Origin: Blastocatellia bacterium
Lineage (GTDB): Bacteria > Acidobacteriota > Blastocatellia > Chloracidobacteriales > Chloracidobacteriaceae
Length of the DNA: 64,000 nucleotides
Direction: 5' to 3'
Assembly: GCA_019695185.1 (NCBI GenBank)
Contig: JAIBAN010000007.1
Location: forward strand, 1-64,000
Shown here: positions 54,152 to 63,174 of the stretch, piece after piece
How the letters are laid out: each line of letters starts with the position of its first letter
How positions within the stretch are numbered: position 1 is the stretch's first letter
Program-made: the position numbers and the translations under genes
Notes under the pieces: model-generated
What the model saw: only the letters and a program-made list of their open reading frames with translations
Database searches by the model: none
Told to the model about the DNA's origin: nothing

Positions 54152-54970
54152 ATGATGAAATTGCTTTTATGGGGCAGCCTGGCCTGTTATTCCGTCGGAT
54201 TGATTCAGGCCCTGGTCATGCTGGTTCGCAAACAGACCATCGAGTGGAAAACGACCCAATGGATTCTGGCCTTGGGATTTTTTGCCCACACCGGTTCCCT
54301 CGTCCTCCGGGGAATTGAGGTCGGACGGTGCCCGCTCTTGCTGCAGCAGGAAGTCTGCTCGTTTCTTGCCTGGTCGGTCATGGCTTACTATCTGGGCACC
54401 AAATATTGGTATCGGTCTCAGGCATTGGTTTCGTTTGTCATGCCGGTGGTTTTCATTCTGACCCTGGCAGGGCTGCTTTTGCCCTCCAGCGAATCCGTTC
54501 CCTTCGCCTTGCGCCTGGGTCAGCGCCCGACCCTGCTTTTTCTGCACATTGCCTTGTTTCTCTTTGCCTATGGAGCGTTCATTATTACTTTTTTGGCCGG
54601 ACTGATGTACATCATCCAGGAACGTTCGCTCAAACAGAAGCGGTTTGGCTCGCTCTGGTTCAAATTGCCCTCCCTCGATACCTGCGATGACATGAGCTAT
54701 AAATCAGTCGGGATTGGTTTCGTTTTGCTGACTTTGGGCATTGTTACCGGAATTGTCAGTTCCCGTCACATTGACGGTCTTTATTGGCATGGCGACCCGT
54801 CAGAGTTTCTGGCTTTGGCCACATGGTGTGTCTATCTGTTCATGGTCCATTGTCGCCTGACTGCCGGTTGGCGCGGACGACGGGCCGCACTCCTCAGCAT
54901 CGCCGGTTTTGTCATGACCCTGGTGAGTTTGGGCGGAGTCGGATATTTCAGTGGTTTTCACTTCGAATAA
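54152..54970 (+). CDS. CcsA/HemX-type cytochrome c assembly membrane protein
   Basis: 272 residues with eight hydrophobic helices. The tryptophan-rich haem-handling motif of CcsA/CcmC/HemX is partly kept (DGLYWHGDPSEFLALATWCVYL; the usual WGxxWxWDPKE reads YWHGDPSEF). The GWRGRRAALLSIAGF end is typical. HemX-type members lie next to hemA and influence glutamyl-tRNA reductase level; CcsA members deliver haem to cytochrome c. The next gene is hemA, which favours the HemX reading. Confidence 0.88.
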   Translation: MMKLLLWGSLACYSVGLIQALVMLVRKQTIEWKTTQWILALGFFAHTGSLVLRGIEVGRCPLLLQQEVCSFLAWSVMAYYLGTKYWYRSQALVSFVMPVVFILTLAGLLLPSSESVPFALRLGQRPTLLFLHIALFLFAYGAFIITFLAGLMYIIQERSLKQKRFGSLWFKLPSLDTCDDMSYKSVGIGFVLLTLGIVTGIVSSRHIDGLYWHGDPSEFLALATWCVYLFMVHCRLTAGWRGRRAALLSIAGFVMTLVSLGGVGYFSGFHFE

Positions 54971-54971
54971 A

Positions 54972-55133
54972 TCCATTTGCGATTTGCCATTTACGATTTG
55001 CCATTTAGTCGGAAGTTGGGAATTGGCTGTATTTTGGCGGGTTACCTCATTTTAGGGTAAGGCTAAACCGTAACCTCCATCCCCCAGCCGACAAGTTGGC
55101 AAATCGCAAATCGCAAATCGCAAATGGCAAATG
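54972..55133. repeat. GCAAATC heptamer element
   Basis: The left arm is CATTTGCGATTTGCCATTTACG-type units directly after the ccsA/hemX stop codon, and the right arm is four GCAAATC units (55098-55133). The last units read GCAAATGGCAAATG, so the repeat supplies an extra in-frame ATG at 55124 ahead of the true hemA start. Confidence 0.87.
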
Positions 55134-55135
55134 TT

Positions 55136-56407
55136 ATGAATTTGATTCTTGTTGGCCTCAATCATAAAACCGCCCCAGTTGAAGTCCGGGAACGCCTTGC
55201 CTTTCCCCAGTCCATTGTGAGCGATGCCCTGAAGCATCTGGTCAACCGGACTCATATTGAAGAAGCCATGATTGTTTCGACCTGCAATCGGGTGGAAGTG
55301 CTGGCCAAGGCGGAAGTCAATCCGGTGGAAGCCCGGATTATCGTGACCGATTTTCTGCATTCCTATCATTCGCTGCCTCAAACCGAAGTGGTTCCTCATT
55401 TATACGTGCATGAGGAACACCACGCCGTGCGTCATCTCTTTCGGGTGGCCTCCAGCCTGGATTCCATGGTGGTCGGAGAACCGCAAATCCTGGGCCAGGT
55501 CAAAGACGCCTATGCCGAAGCAGTCAAGGCCGGTACAGTGGGGCGTTGTCTGCACCGCCTCCTGGCCCGTGCCTTTTCAGTTGCCAAACGGGTCCGGACC
55601 GAAACCGGTATCGCTTCTTTTGCGGTCTCCATGAGTTATGTGGCAGTTGAACTTTCAAAGAAAATTTTTGAAGACCTGCGCCAAAAAACCGCCCTGTTGA
55701 TTGGAGCCGGCGAAATGGCGGAACTGGCCGCCAAACATTTGCTGGCCGCAGGGGTAAAAAAAATTCTGGTGGCCAACCGCACACTGGGAAATGCCGAAGC
55801 CCTGGCTTCGGAACTTGGTCATGGCGAGGGATTCGCGCTGGAACGGCTGCCTGAGCGGCTGCACGAAGCCGACATTGTGATTGTTTCGACCGGGGCCACC
55901 CATTACATCATTAACCCGGTGCTCGCCCGCAAAGCCATGGAACTGCGCCGCAACCGCACCATGCTCTTTGTGGATTTGTCGGTCCCACGCAACGTGGACC
56001 CCATCGTGGCGGATTTTGACAACCTGTTTGTGTTTGACGTGGATGACCTGCAAAACGCAGCAGCGGCCAACCTGCGGGAGCGTCAACGCGAGGCCCAGCG
56101 GGCCGAAGGTATCATTGATGCTGAAACCGCCCAGTTCATCACTTCCTTCAAACAAGCCGACATCGGCCCACTGATTGGCCTGCTCAAACAGCGGTTAAAT
56201 CAAATGGCATTGGCTGAGTTTGAACGCCACCGGAGACAGTTGGGAGAGCTTTCGCCCGAACAGGAAGAAACCATCAAACATCTCCTGCTGGGGTCCGTGG
56301 TCAATAAGTTTCTGCATCCTGTGATTATTGAACTGCGGGAAACAGCCCATCAGGAGGACCACCGAATTGATATTTGCCGGGCGTTTGAGGTTGAAGAGAA
56401 GGACTGA
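55136..56407 (+). CDS. hemA: Glutamyl-tRNA reductase
   Basis: 423 residues. It reduces glutamyl-tRNA(Glu) to glutamate-1-semialdehyde, the first committed step of the C5 haem pathway. The catalytic C50 sits in VSTCNRVEV. Other signatures are GLNHKTAPVE, VVGEPQILGQVKDAY and the NADPH domain GAGEMAEL with ANRTLGNAE. The ATG at 55136 begins the conserved N-terminus; the ATG at 55124 lies inside repeat sequence. The stop TGA comes from an AAGGACTGA unit of the following array. Confidence 0.96.
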   Translation: MNLILVGLNHKTAPVEVRERLAFPQSIVSDALKHLVNRTHIEEAMIVSTCNRVEVLAKAEVNPVEARIIVTDFLHSYHSLPQTEVVPHLYVHEEHHAVRHLFRVASSLDSMVVGEPQILGQVKDAYAEAVKAGTVGRCLHRLLARAFSVAKRVRTETGIASFAVSMSYVAVELSKKIFEDLRQKTALLIGAGEMAELAAKHLLAAGVKKILVANRTLGNAEALASELGHGEGFALERLPERLHEADIVIVSTGATHYIINPVLARKAMELRRNRTMLFVDLSVPRNVDPIVADFDNLFVFDVDDLQNAAAANLRERQREAQRAEGIIDAETAQFITSFKQADIGPLIGLLKQRLNQMALAEFERHRRQLGELSPEQEETIKHLLLGSVVNKFLHPVIIELRETAHQEDHRIDICRAFEVEEKD

Positions 56408-56546
56408 AATGAGTCTTGGGAGTCTGGGGAGTCTTGAGAGTCTGGGGAGTCTGGGGAGTCTGGGGAGTCTTGGGAATCAAAAAATCTGACAGGGTGACAG
56501 GGTGAAAATTTCCTAGACTCCCCAGACTCTCAGGACTCCCAAGACC
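56403..56546. repeat. 9-nt repeat element with TGACAGGG core
   Basis: The left arm has seven AGTCTTGGG/AGTCTGGGG units and the right arm is GACTCCCCAGACTC. The core has CTGACAGGGTGACAGGG and AATTTCC, closely matching 8.2 kb. It fills the gap between the converging hemA and fabF genes and begins inside the hemA stop codon region. Confidence 0.87.
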
Positions 56547-56550
56547 TTTC

Positions 56551-57789
56551 TTATTCAGCTCGCCGAAAAGCCAGTGACACGTTGGTTCCGCCAAAGCCAA
56601 ATGAATTCGACAAAGCGTAGGTCACCTCAGCCGGACATGCTTTGTTGGGGGTGTAATCCAAATCACATTCCGGGTCGGGGTCTTCGTAATTGACCGTTGG
56701 GGCAATCTGCTGGTCACGCAACGTGAGTGCCACAATACAGGCTTCCAGCGCTCCAGCGGCTCCCAGCAGGTGGCCGGTCATGGATTTGGTCGAGCTGATT
56801 TTGAGGGTGTTGGCATGGTCCCCAAACACCTTGCGGACAGCCAGAGACTCAAGCTTGTCGTTAAAGGGTGTGGAGGTTCCGTGGGCGTTGAGATAGCCCA
56901 CCTCGTGCGGCTCAATCCCCGCATCCTTCAGGGCATTTTTCATCACCCGCACCACCCCGTCAGCCGATTCGGAAGGTTGAGTCAAATGGAAGGCATCACT
57001 TGACATGCCGTAGCCGACGACCTCAGCCAAAATTTTGGCACCCCTGGCCTGAGCATGTTCAAGCGACTCCAGAATCAGAATTCCAGCCCCTTCTCCCATG
57101 ACGAATCCATCACGACCCCGGTCAAACGGACGACTGGCTCGCTGGGGTTCATCATTGCGGGTGGAAAGTGCTTTCATCGAAGCAAAGCCGGCCATTCCCA
57201 TGGGTGTCACGGTGGCTTCGGCTCCGCCGCAAATGACGGCATCGCATTCCCCTCGGCGAATCATACGAAAAGACTCGCCAATGGCATGAGCTCCGGAGGC
57301 GCAGGCTGTGGCTGTGGCTGAATTCGGCCCCTTGCTGCCAAACCGAATGGAAATTTGCCCGGTGGCCAGATTGATGATGGACGAAGGGATGAAAAACGGA
57401 GAAATCCGGTCCGGTCCACCATTGAACAACTTGGTTTGTTCCCGTTCGATAATGGTGAATCCACCCAGGGCTGACCCCACAAAGGTACCAATCCGCTCGG
57501 CATTCTCCTCAGTGATTTTCAGACCGCTGGCATCCAGAGCTTCCTGCGCCGCAGCTACGGCGTAGTGGATGAACGGATCCATTTTCTTGATTTCTTTTTT
57601 TTCGATAAACGCGGCAGGGTCGAAATTTTTCACCTCAGCGGCAATCCGGACGGAATATTCACTGGGGTCAAAGTGGGTAATGCGGTCCATTCCGGTTTGC
57701 CCCCGGAGCAACGCCGCCCAGGATTCCTCGGCGGTGTTACCCACAGGGCTAACCATTCCGACCCCGGTGATGACGACGCGATGTTTCAC
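56551..57789 (-). CDS. fabF: 3-oxoacyl-ACP synthase II
   Basis: 412 residues. It elongates acyl-ACP with malonyl-ACP in type II fatty-acid synthesis. The catalytic triad is clear: C163 in TACASGAH, His in NAHGTSTP and His in SMTGHLLGAAG. I chose the GTG at 57789, preceded by GAGGTGA at good spacing; another GTG nine bases upstream is less well placed. It is the last gene of the fatty-acid run, 21 bases after acpP. Confidence 0.96.
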   Translation of the reverse strand: MKHRVVITGVGMVSPVGNTAEESWAALLRGQTGMDRITHFDPSEYSVRIAAEVKNFDPAAFIEKKEIKKMDPFIHYAVAAAQEALDASGLKITEENAERIGTFVGSALGGFTIIEREQTKLFNGGPDRISPFFIPSSIINLATGQISIRFGSKGPNSATATACASGAHAIGESFRMIRRGECDAVICGGAEATVTPMGMAGFASMKALSTRNDEPQRASRPFDRGRDGFVMGEGAGILILESLEHAQARGAKILAEVVGYGMSSDAFHLTQPSESADGVVRVMKNALKDAGIEPHEVGYLNAHGTSTPFNDKLESLAVRKVFGDHANTLKISSTKSMTGHLLGAAGALEACIVALTLRDQQIAPTVNYEDPDPECDLDYTPNKACPAEVTYALSNSFGFGGTNVSLAFRRAE

Positions 57790-57810
57790 AAGTCTCACCT
57801 CGTTGGGTCG

Positions 57811-58056
57811 TTATTTGCCGAGATGCTGTTCAATATAGGTCACAGCTTCACGCACACTGGTGATTTTTTCGGCATCTTCATCCGGGATTTCGATTCCGAA
57901 ATCCTCTTCGAAACGCATCACCAGTTCGACCGTGTCGAGTGAATCTGCACCAAGGTCGTCAATAAACCGGGCATTGGCCGTCACTTCGGCTTCGTCCACA
58001 CCCAGTTCTTCCACGATAATTTGACGGACTCTTTCTTCAACTGACAAATCTGACAT
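57811..58056 (-). CDS. acpP: Acyl carrier protein
   Basis: 81 residues, acidic, with the phosphopantetheine serine in [12 protein letters not shown] and the family end [15 protein letters not shown]. It carries growing acyl chains for FabD, FabH and FabF. The ribosome site is GAGGAGG. It lies between fabD and fabF. Confidence 0.98.
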   Translation of the reverse strand: MSDLSVEERVRQIIVEELGVDEAEVTANARFIDDLGADSLDTVELVMRFEEDFGIEIPDEDAEKITSVREAVTYIEQHLGK

Positions 58057-58138
58057 AAAAACGTGATTTCCTCCTCAAAAATGAAAAAAAGTGTGGGCTA
58101 CCTTACCGTTCCCCACGCCTGTGCGCAACCCCTTTTCT

Positions 58139-58257
58139 CAGGACTGAGGACTGAGGACTGAGGACTGAGTTCACAACCAAATTTGACACGAGCCAGCATG
58201 CCCCCGGCGGCTTACCACCGGGAACCAAAATTGGCTCAGTCCTCAGTCCTCAGTCCT
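58139..58257. repeat. TCAGTCC heptamer element inside the fatty-acid cluster
   Basis: The left arm is four GGACTGA units, the core is 66 nt with its own CCCGGCGGC...CCGGG character, and the right arm is four TCAGTCC units. The right arm includes the fabD codons for QD and its TGA stop. It interrupts the fabD-acpP gap of an otherwise compact cluster. Confidence 0.88.
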
Positions 58258-59173
58258 GCGGTAAGGCTGCCAGGGTTTCCGGCGATTCAACGTTATAGGT
58301 TTTGAGTTGCGCATCAATTTGCCGCACCAAACCGCACAGAACGGTTTTTGGCCCGACTTCGATACAGGTTGTGACCCCGGCTTGGGCCAAGGCACGAATG
58401 GAATCAGTCCAGCGCACCGGGGAGCAAACCTGCGCAATCAGGTTTTCCCTAATGTGGGCACCAGTTCTGACTATCTGGGCATTGACGTTGGCAACCACCG
58501 GAAACACTGCATCATGAAAGGTCAGGTTTTGTAAGTCAGCCGCCAGCCGGACTTCCGCCGGTTTCATTAACTCACAATGGAACGGGGCGCTGACTGGCAG
58601 CAGCATGGCTCGTGCCCCGCGTGCCTTAAACAATGGCAACGCCCGATTGACGGCTTCTGCCTGACCGGCAATCACAATCTGACCCGGAGAATTCAGATTT
58701 GCCGGGCTGCACACCTGACCTTGTGCGGCCTCAGCACAAACCGCCGTAACGGTTTCCAGGTCGGCTTTGAGGACAGCAGCCATGGCTCCCTGTCCGGGCG
58801 GAACTGCTTCCTGCATATAGGTTCCACGGCGGCGGACCGCCACCACTGCCTCCTGCAATGAGAGGACGCCCGCTGCCACCAGGGCACTGTACTCGCCCAG
58901 CGAATGGCCAGCCACAAAGTCCGGCTTCAGGCCCTGTGCGGCCAAAACCCGGTAGACCGCAACCGAAACCGTCAAAATCGCCGGCTGTGTGTTGGCCGTT
59001 AATGTCAAATCAGCTTCCGGTCCGGCAAAGCAAAGCCCGGAAATGGAAAAACCGAGGCTGTCGTCAGCCTCTTCAAAAACGGCGCGGGCTTCAGGGAAGG
59101 TTTCAGCCAGGGCTTTGCCCATGCCGACATATTGCGAAGCCTGTCCAGGAAACAAAAAAGCGGTTTTCGTCAT
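58250..59173 (-). CDS. fabD: Malonyl-CoA:ACP transacylase
   Basis: 307 residues. It loads malonyl groups onto ACP. The motifs are FPGQASQYVGMG at the start, the nucleophile GHSLGEYSALVAAG (S near 91) and the histidine region SAPFHCELM. The final residues QD and the stop codon are provided by the first CAGGACTGA of the heptamer array, so the array starts within the gene. Confidence 0.97.
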   Translation of the reverse strand: MTKTAFLFPGQASQYVGMGKALAETFPEARAVFEEADDSLGFSISGLCFAGPEADLTLTANTQPAILTVSVAVYRVLAAQGLKPDFVAGHSLGEYSALVAAGVLSLQEAVVAVRRRGTYMQEAVPPGQGAMAAVLKADLETVTAVCAEAAQGQVCSPANLNSPGQIVIAGQAEAVNRALPLFKARGARAMLLPVSAPFHCELMKPAEVRLAADLQNLTFHDAVFPVVANVNAQIVRTGAHIRENLIAQVCSPVRWTDSIRALAQAGVTTCIEVGPKTVLCGLVRQIDAQLKTYNVESPETLAALPQD

Positions 59174-59277
59174 AGTGTCTTGGGTAGGTTTGGAAAAAAT
59201 GTAAGGAATCCGATTACAGCCACAGGGCCTGCGGCCTGTTCCTCTTCGTTAAGCTTCAATTGCACAGCCAGTGAAGT

Positions 59278-60117
59278 TCAGAACTTGTATTTCTCCAGTC
59301 CACAGTCGTTCAACAACTGCTGCACATAAGGGCCAAGATTATTGTTCAATTTCACATTCTGGCTAAATTCCCCGCCCTTGAGTTTCGGATTGTCCGCAAC
59401 TGACTTGAGAATCTTGTCACGGTCAATTCCTTCCGTCAGACGCCAGATTGCCAGTTGAACCGGCATCAGGTCGTATTTTTTGTTGTCTTCCGGACCTTTG
59501 TTTTCCACATTGGTGGGGGGAAGAATATATGTAGCCGGTTCACCCGGCTGGGTGGGAACCTGCACCACGCCTGGAGGAAGCTCCGTCGGGTCTTTGTAAT
59601 CCGGCCTTCGCTTGGCAAAGCAACTGATAAAACTGGCCGTATCGCCTCCGATTTTGTTGCCCAGGCGGTATTGAGTTTTGGCACTCGGAGAAAAAAGATT
59701 GAACTCAATGGAAAAGACTTCAACGGTTACAGCCCGGCTTTCATTGGGGGCCAACGGTACGACTTCTCCGGCCATCACCACCACACTGGTATAGAGTCGG
59801 TCCATCGAACGTAACACAGTCCCCGGTTCAACCGTGACAACCAAAGGTTTGCCAGAGGTGTTTTTCAGGTACATATCCAGCATCCGGCCAAAGATGGTGT
59901 GCTTGGGGTTGGGAACCAGCACAATTTTTTCGATCTGGATCTGTTTTTGTTGTTCCAGGTAGAACAATTCGGGATGCCGGTCACTTTCCTGGGGCAGTCG
60001 TCCGCTGCCAGCACAGCCGGTTGTCACCAGCGAAAAACCGACTAAAGCCAGACACAGGAAGCCAGACAACATTTTTGGAAGGAACGTGAACGTACGCGGA
60101 GATGGGTTTTGCAGCAT
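59278..60117 (-). CDS. Uncharacterised lipoprotein within the fatty-acid cluster
   Basis: 279 residues. The lipobox VTTGCAGS gives a lipid-anchored Cys near 34. The mature part has beta-rich stretches (IVLVPNPKHTIFGRMLDMYLKNTSGKPLVVTVEPGTV) and a Pro-rich middle (PPGVVQVPTQPGEPATYILPP). It is probably outer-membrane or periplasmic, and the family is not recognised. It lies between fabH and fabD, where fabG is often found in other bacteria. Its role in lipid synthesis is unsupported. Confidence 0.78.
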   Translation of the reverse strand: MLQNPSPRTFTFLPKMLSGFLCLALVGFSLVTTGCAGSGRLPQESDRHPELFYLEQQKQIQIEKIVLVPNPKHTIFGRMLDMYLKNTSGKPLVVTVEPGTVLRSMDRLYTSVVVMAGEVVPLAPNESRAVTVEVFSIEFNLFSPSAKTQYRLGNKIGGDTASFISCFAKRRPDYKDPTELPPGVVQVPTQPGEPATYILPPTNVENKGPEDNKKYDLMPVQLAIWRLTEGIDRDKILKSVADNPKLKGGEFSQNVKLNNNLGPYVQQLLNDCGLEKYKF

Positions 60118-60417
60118 GAAGATAAAGTCCTGCCTTCTACCGTTCCCTTCACGTCAAATCCGTTGATCAACAATCAGGATTACAGACCTGGGAAGAACCT
60201 TCTCAGTATGGATGTGTTACGTTTGGAAACGGGAGTTTGAGAATATCCCTGCCATTCAGGGTTTGGCTCAAACAGAGCAAGCAGCGTGCCGCTTTTTTCA
60301 GAATTGAGAATTGAGAATTAAAAACAGTGTTCCGAAAAGAAATTGGTTGGGTTGAAAGGCTCTTTAGTTGAAAAGAGGGGAATTCTCAATTTTCAATTCT
60401 TGATTCTCAATTCAGAA
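60118..60417. other. 300-nt gap between lipoprotein gene and fabH
   Basis: Contains the TTGAGAA element listed separately. The remaining part is unstructured to my eye; it may carry a promoter for the lipoprotein gene. Confidence 0.5.
60301..60413. repeat. TTGAGAA heptamer element
   Basis: The left arm is two to three TTGAGAA units (60303-60320) and the right arm is ATTCTCAATTTTCAATTC-type units (60381-60413), about 60 nt apart. The right arm ends at the fabH stop. Confidence 0.83.
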
Positions 60418-61398
60418 CTACCAGCGCAGAACCATACTGCCCCAAGTGGCACCGGCTCCAAAAGACGTAAACATGAGGAGGTTTCCCCGGTGAATCCTTC
60501 CGCCCCGGACACATTCATCCAGGGCAATTGGGATTGAGGCTGAAGAAGTATTGCCAATGCGGCTGATGTTGGCATAAATCCGGTCGGCCGGGATGCCCAG
60601 ACGGTCGGAGACAGCATCTGTAATGCGCTGATTGGCTTGGTGCGGAATCACCAAATCTATATCGTTGACTGTGAGTTGTAGCCGGTCCAGGACGTTGCGG
60701 GAGCTTTCCGTCATGTTGCGCACAGCAACTTTGAACAATTCGTTTCCCCGCATCTTGATATAGTGAAGCCGGTCCTGGATGGTTTGCTCGCTGGTCGGGT
60801 GAGCCGTTCCGCCTCCCGGTGTGTAGAGATATTCAGCCAAGTCGCCGTCGCTTTGAATTTTACTGGCGAGGATGCCCCGCCCCTCCTCCACTTGGGAGAG
60901 CACGGCAGCACCGGCACCATCACCAAAAATCACGCAGGTGGCCCGGTCCGTGTAATCCACATAACGGGAAAGTTCCTCTGCCCCAATCACCAGCACATGC
61001 CGGGCCTGACCGGTGGCAATGTAGCCTTGGGCCACGGTCAGGGCATACAAAAAGCCGGAACATGCGGCAACCAAATCAAAAGCGGCAGCATTTTTGGCCC
61101 CCAGATGGGATTGAATAAAGCAGGCTGTCGAAGGAAGGGCCATGTCCGGGCACACGGTGGCACATAAAATCAAATCCAGGTCCAGTGCGGAAAGACCGGC
61201 AGCTTCGATGGCCTTGCGTCCGGCACTGGCGGCAATCAAGGAGGTGGTTTCGCCAGGGGCGGCAATATGACGCTCCCGAATCCCCGTCCGGCTGACAATC
61301 CAGTCATCCGAGGTTTCCACCATTCTTTCCAAATCCGCGTTGGTGAGCACTTTTTCCGGAAGCATGTGGCCGGTGCCGGTGATTCCTGCCGAATACAT
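60418..61398 (-). CDS. fabH: 3-oxoacyl-ACP synthase III
   Basis: 326 residues. It starts fatty-acid synthesis by condensing acyl-CoA with malonyl-ACP. The catalytic triad is visible: C113 in AACSGFLYAL, His in IPHQANQR and Asn in ISRIGNTSS. The ATG at 61398 has AAGGAG upstream. The frame is open to 61485, but that part translates heptamer repeats. Confidence 0.96.
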   Translation of the reverse strand: MYSAGITGTGHMLPEKVLTNADLERMVETSDDWIVSRTGIRERHIAAPGETTSLIAASAGRKAIEAAGLSALDLDLILCATVCPDMALPSTACFIQSHLGAKNAAAFDLVAACSGFLYALTVAQGYIATGQARHVLVIGAEELSRYVDYTDRATCVIFGDGAGAAVLSQVEEGRGILASKIQSDGDLAEYLYTPGGGTAHPTSEQTIQDRLHYIKMRGNELFKVAVRNMTESSRNVLDRLQLTVNDIDLVIPHQANQRITDAVSDRLGIPADRIYANISRIGNTSSASIPIALDECVRGGRIHRGNLLMFTSFGAGATWGSMVLRW

Positions 61399-61413
61399 AA
61401 GCAACTCCTTTGA

Positions 61414-61513
61414 AGGACTGAGGACTGAGGACTGAGGACGGGTCAAGAAAAATAATTCCACTTGGATAAGGACATGAAGAAGCAAGGCATCTCAGTCCTC
61501 AGTCCTCAGTCCT
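61414..61513. repeat. TCAGTCC heptamer element
   Basis: The left arm is GGACTGA units from 61415 just upstream of fabH, and the right arm is TCAGTCC units ending two bases before the plsX stop. The core of about 50 nt is AT-rich and unlike the other cores. Confidence 0.86.
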
Positions 61514-61514
61514 G

Positions 61515-62549
61515 CTATTGTTTTCCGCCTGTCACACGTTTGGTTGGTTGATAGATATTTGCCAGTTCCGTTTCAATCAGACGATTGACATCCCGTTCGA
61601 CAAATTCCTTGGCCACCCGGATGGCATTGCGAATGGCCTTTCCGTTGGAACGTCCGTGGCAGATAATGACGGTTCCTTTGGCCCCCAGCAATGGAGCCCC
61701 GCCATATTCGTCATAATCAAGGCGCTTTTTGAAAGCCTGAAATGCGGGACGTACCAAAAATGCGCCGGCCTGCGTATCCAGTCGGCGCATCATCTCTTCT
61801 TTCAACATTTTCTGAATGGCGTCAATCAGACCTTCACTGGTCTTGAGCACCACATTTCCGGTAAACCCGTCACAAACCACCACATCCACATCACCGGTAA
61901 ACAGGTCTTTACCTTCCACATTTCCGGTAAAATTGATACCTGTGGCCGCTTTGAGCAGTTTATGGGTTTCACGGGTCAGTTCGTTGCCTTTGGTATCTTC
62001 CTCGCCAATGGAAAGCAAACCGACCCGAGGATGGATGTGCCCCAGAATTTTTTCGGCATAGAGCCCGCCCATGACAGCAAACTGTTCCAAAAATGCTGGT
62101 TTGCAGTCCGCATTGGCTCCGACATCAAGCAACACCGTGCCATTGCGGGTCACAGTCGGCAAAACCATGGCCAAAGCAGGCCGCTCAACCCCTTCGAGAG
62201 TTCCCAAAAGCAAAGCGGCAGACATCATCACCGCGCCGGTATTCCCGGCGCTGACCATGGCGTCGACCCGCCCATCGCGCAATAACTGCATGGCCACCCG
62301 GATGGTCGCGTCCTTTTTGCGCCGCACCGCCCGTGCCACGTCATCGCTCATCGAAATGACTTCGGTGGCATTGACAATCTCAATCGGCTCGGAGGTCCAG
62401 CCCAGGTCTTTGAGGGCATTTTCCAGGAGCCCTTCGGGACCAACCATGGTGATGTGGACATTTAATTCGCGGGCCGCTTGTAAACAGCCTTCCAACTCAC
62501 TTGCGGGTGAACGGTCCGCACCCAAGGCATCAACGGCAACTCGCAACAT
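61515..62549 (-). CDS. plsX: Phosphate acyltransferase PlsX
   Basis: 344 residues from the ATG at 62549, where the conserved MLRVAVDALGADRSP begins. It makes acyl-phosphate from acyl-ACP, linking fatty-acid and phospholipid synthesis. The characteristic GNTGAVM and VVCDGFTGNVVLKTSEG motifs are present. It follows rpmF and precedes fabH, the standard order in many bacteria. Confidence 0.95.
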   Translation of the reverse strand: MLRVAVDALGADRSPASELEGCLQAARELNVHITMVGPEGLLENALKDLGWTSEPIEIVNATEVISMSDDVARAVRRKKDATIRVAMQLLRDGRVDAMVSAGNTGAVMMSAALLLGTLEGVERPALAMVLPTVTRNGTVLLDVGANADCKPAFLEQFAVMGGLYAEKILGHIHPRVGLLSIGEEDTKGNELTRETHKLLKAATGINFTGNVEGKDLFTGDVDVVVCDGFTGNVVLKTSEGLIDAIQKMLKEEMMRRLDTQAGAFLVRPAFQAFKKRLDYDEYGGAPLLGAKGTVIICHGRSNGKAIRNAIRVAKEFVERDVNRLIETELANIYQPTKRVTGGKQ

Positions 62550-62678
62550 AAATCTCACGAAACAATCACGTGTGATGGACGGTTTGGATTGGAAAACCAA
62601 GGCTGCGTTTCCCGTAAAACCGATTTCATCACAGTGGGAACCCGCAGCCGGGGAGTATGTGCAGAGCGGATGAGGTGG

Positions 62679-62870
62679 TTACTCTTCGCTGGTGGTGCGA
62701 ACCGCTGTTACTTGGCGGCCTTTGTAATAACCGCATTTTCCGCAGGCGCGGTGGGGCAGGGCGTAATTCCCGCAATTCGAACAGGTAATCATCATTGGTG
62801 TGGCCAGCGCATCATGGGCGCGGCGCTTGCCGCGCCGGGAAGACGAATGGCGTCGTTTTGGATTAGGCAT
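62679..62870 (-). CDS. rpmF: 50S ribosomal protein L32
   Basis: 63 residues. MPNPKRRHSSSRRGKRRAH is the family start, and a four-Cys zinc ribbon follows (CSNCGNYALPHRACGKCG). The ribosome site is GAGGAGAG. It opens the fatty-acid run, transcribed from the consensus promoter about 125 bases upstream. Confidence 0.98.
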   Translation of the reverse strand: MPNPKRRHSSSRRGKRRAHDALATPMMITCSNCGNYALPHRACGKCGYYKGRQVTAVRTTSEE

Positions 62871-63174
62871 ACAACAAACTCTCCTCGTGTTCTAGGTAAA
62901 AGTACAGACAGATTGTGCGTGGCGAAGGCTGGCCAGGGCCTTGATTGGCAAACAATGAAGCGCGGACACCTCGCGGAGACGCAAAAATCGGTTATTATAA
63001 GGGGCGGGCGAAATTTGTCAATCATTGGTCTTCAAGGGCCCGGCCCGTTACTCGGTCCTGTCCATTCCGGCTTGTGCGGCTGGTTCCGATGTGGTACTTA
63101 ACAGATGGGCAAGACCATTCAAAATCAACAAGTTCAGCCTCTTCAGGCAAATCTCACAACCGTTTGACAGGATT
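62871..63174. other. Divergent rpmF/hisIE intergenic region
   Basis: Contains the rpmF promoter listed separately. The hisIE upstream frame from 63025 is open but unconserved, and no ribosome site is strong. There are no repeats. Confidence 0.5.
62994..63021 (-). promoter_or_regulatory. Consensus sigma70 promoter for rpmF-plsX-fab cluster
   Basis: On the minus strand, a perfect TTGACA (63016-63021) and a perfect TATAAT (62994-62999) are separated by 16 nt, with a G/C-rich spacer. The leader before rpmF is about 115 nt. Confidence 0.82.
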
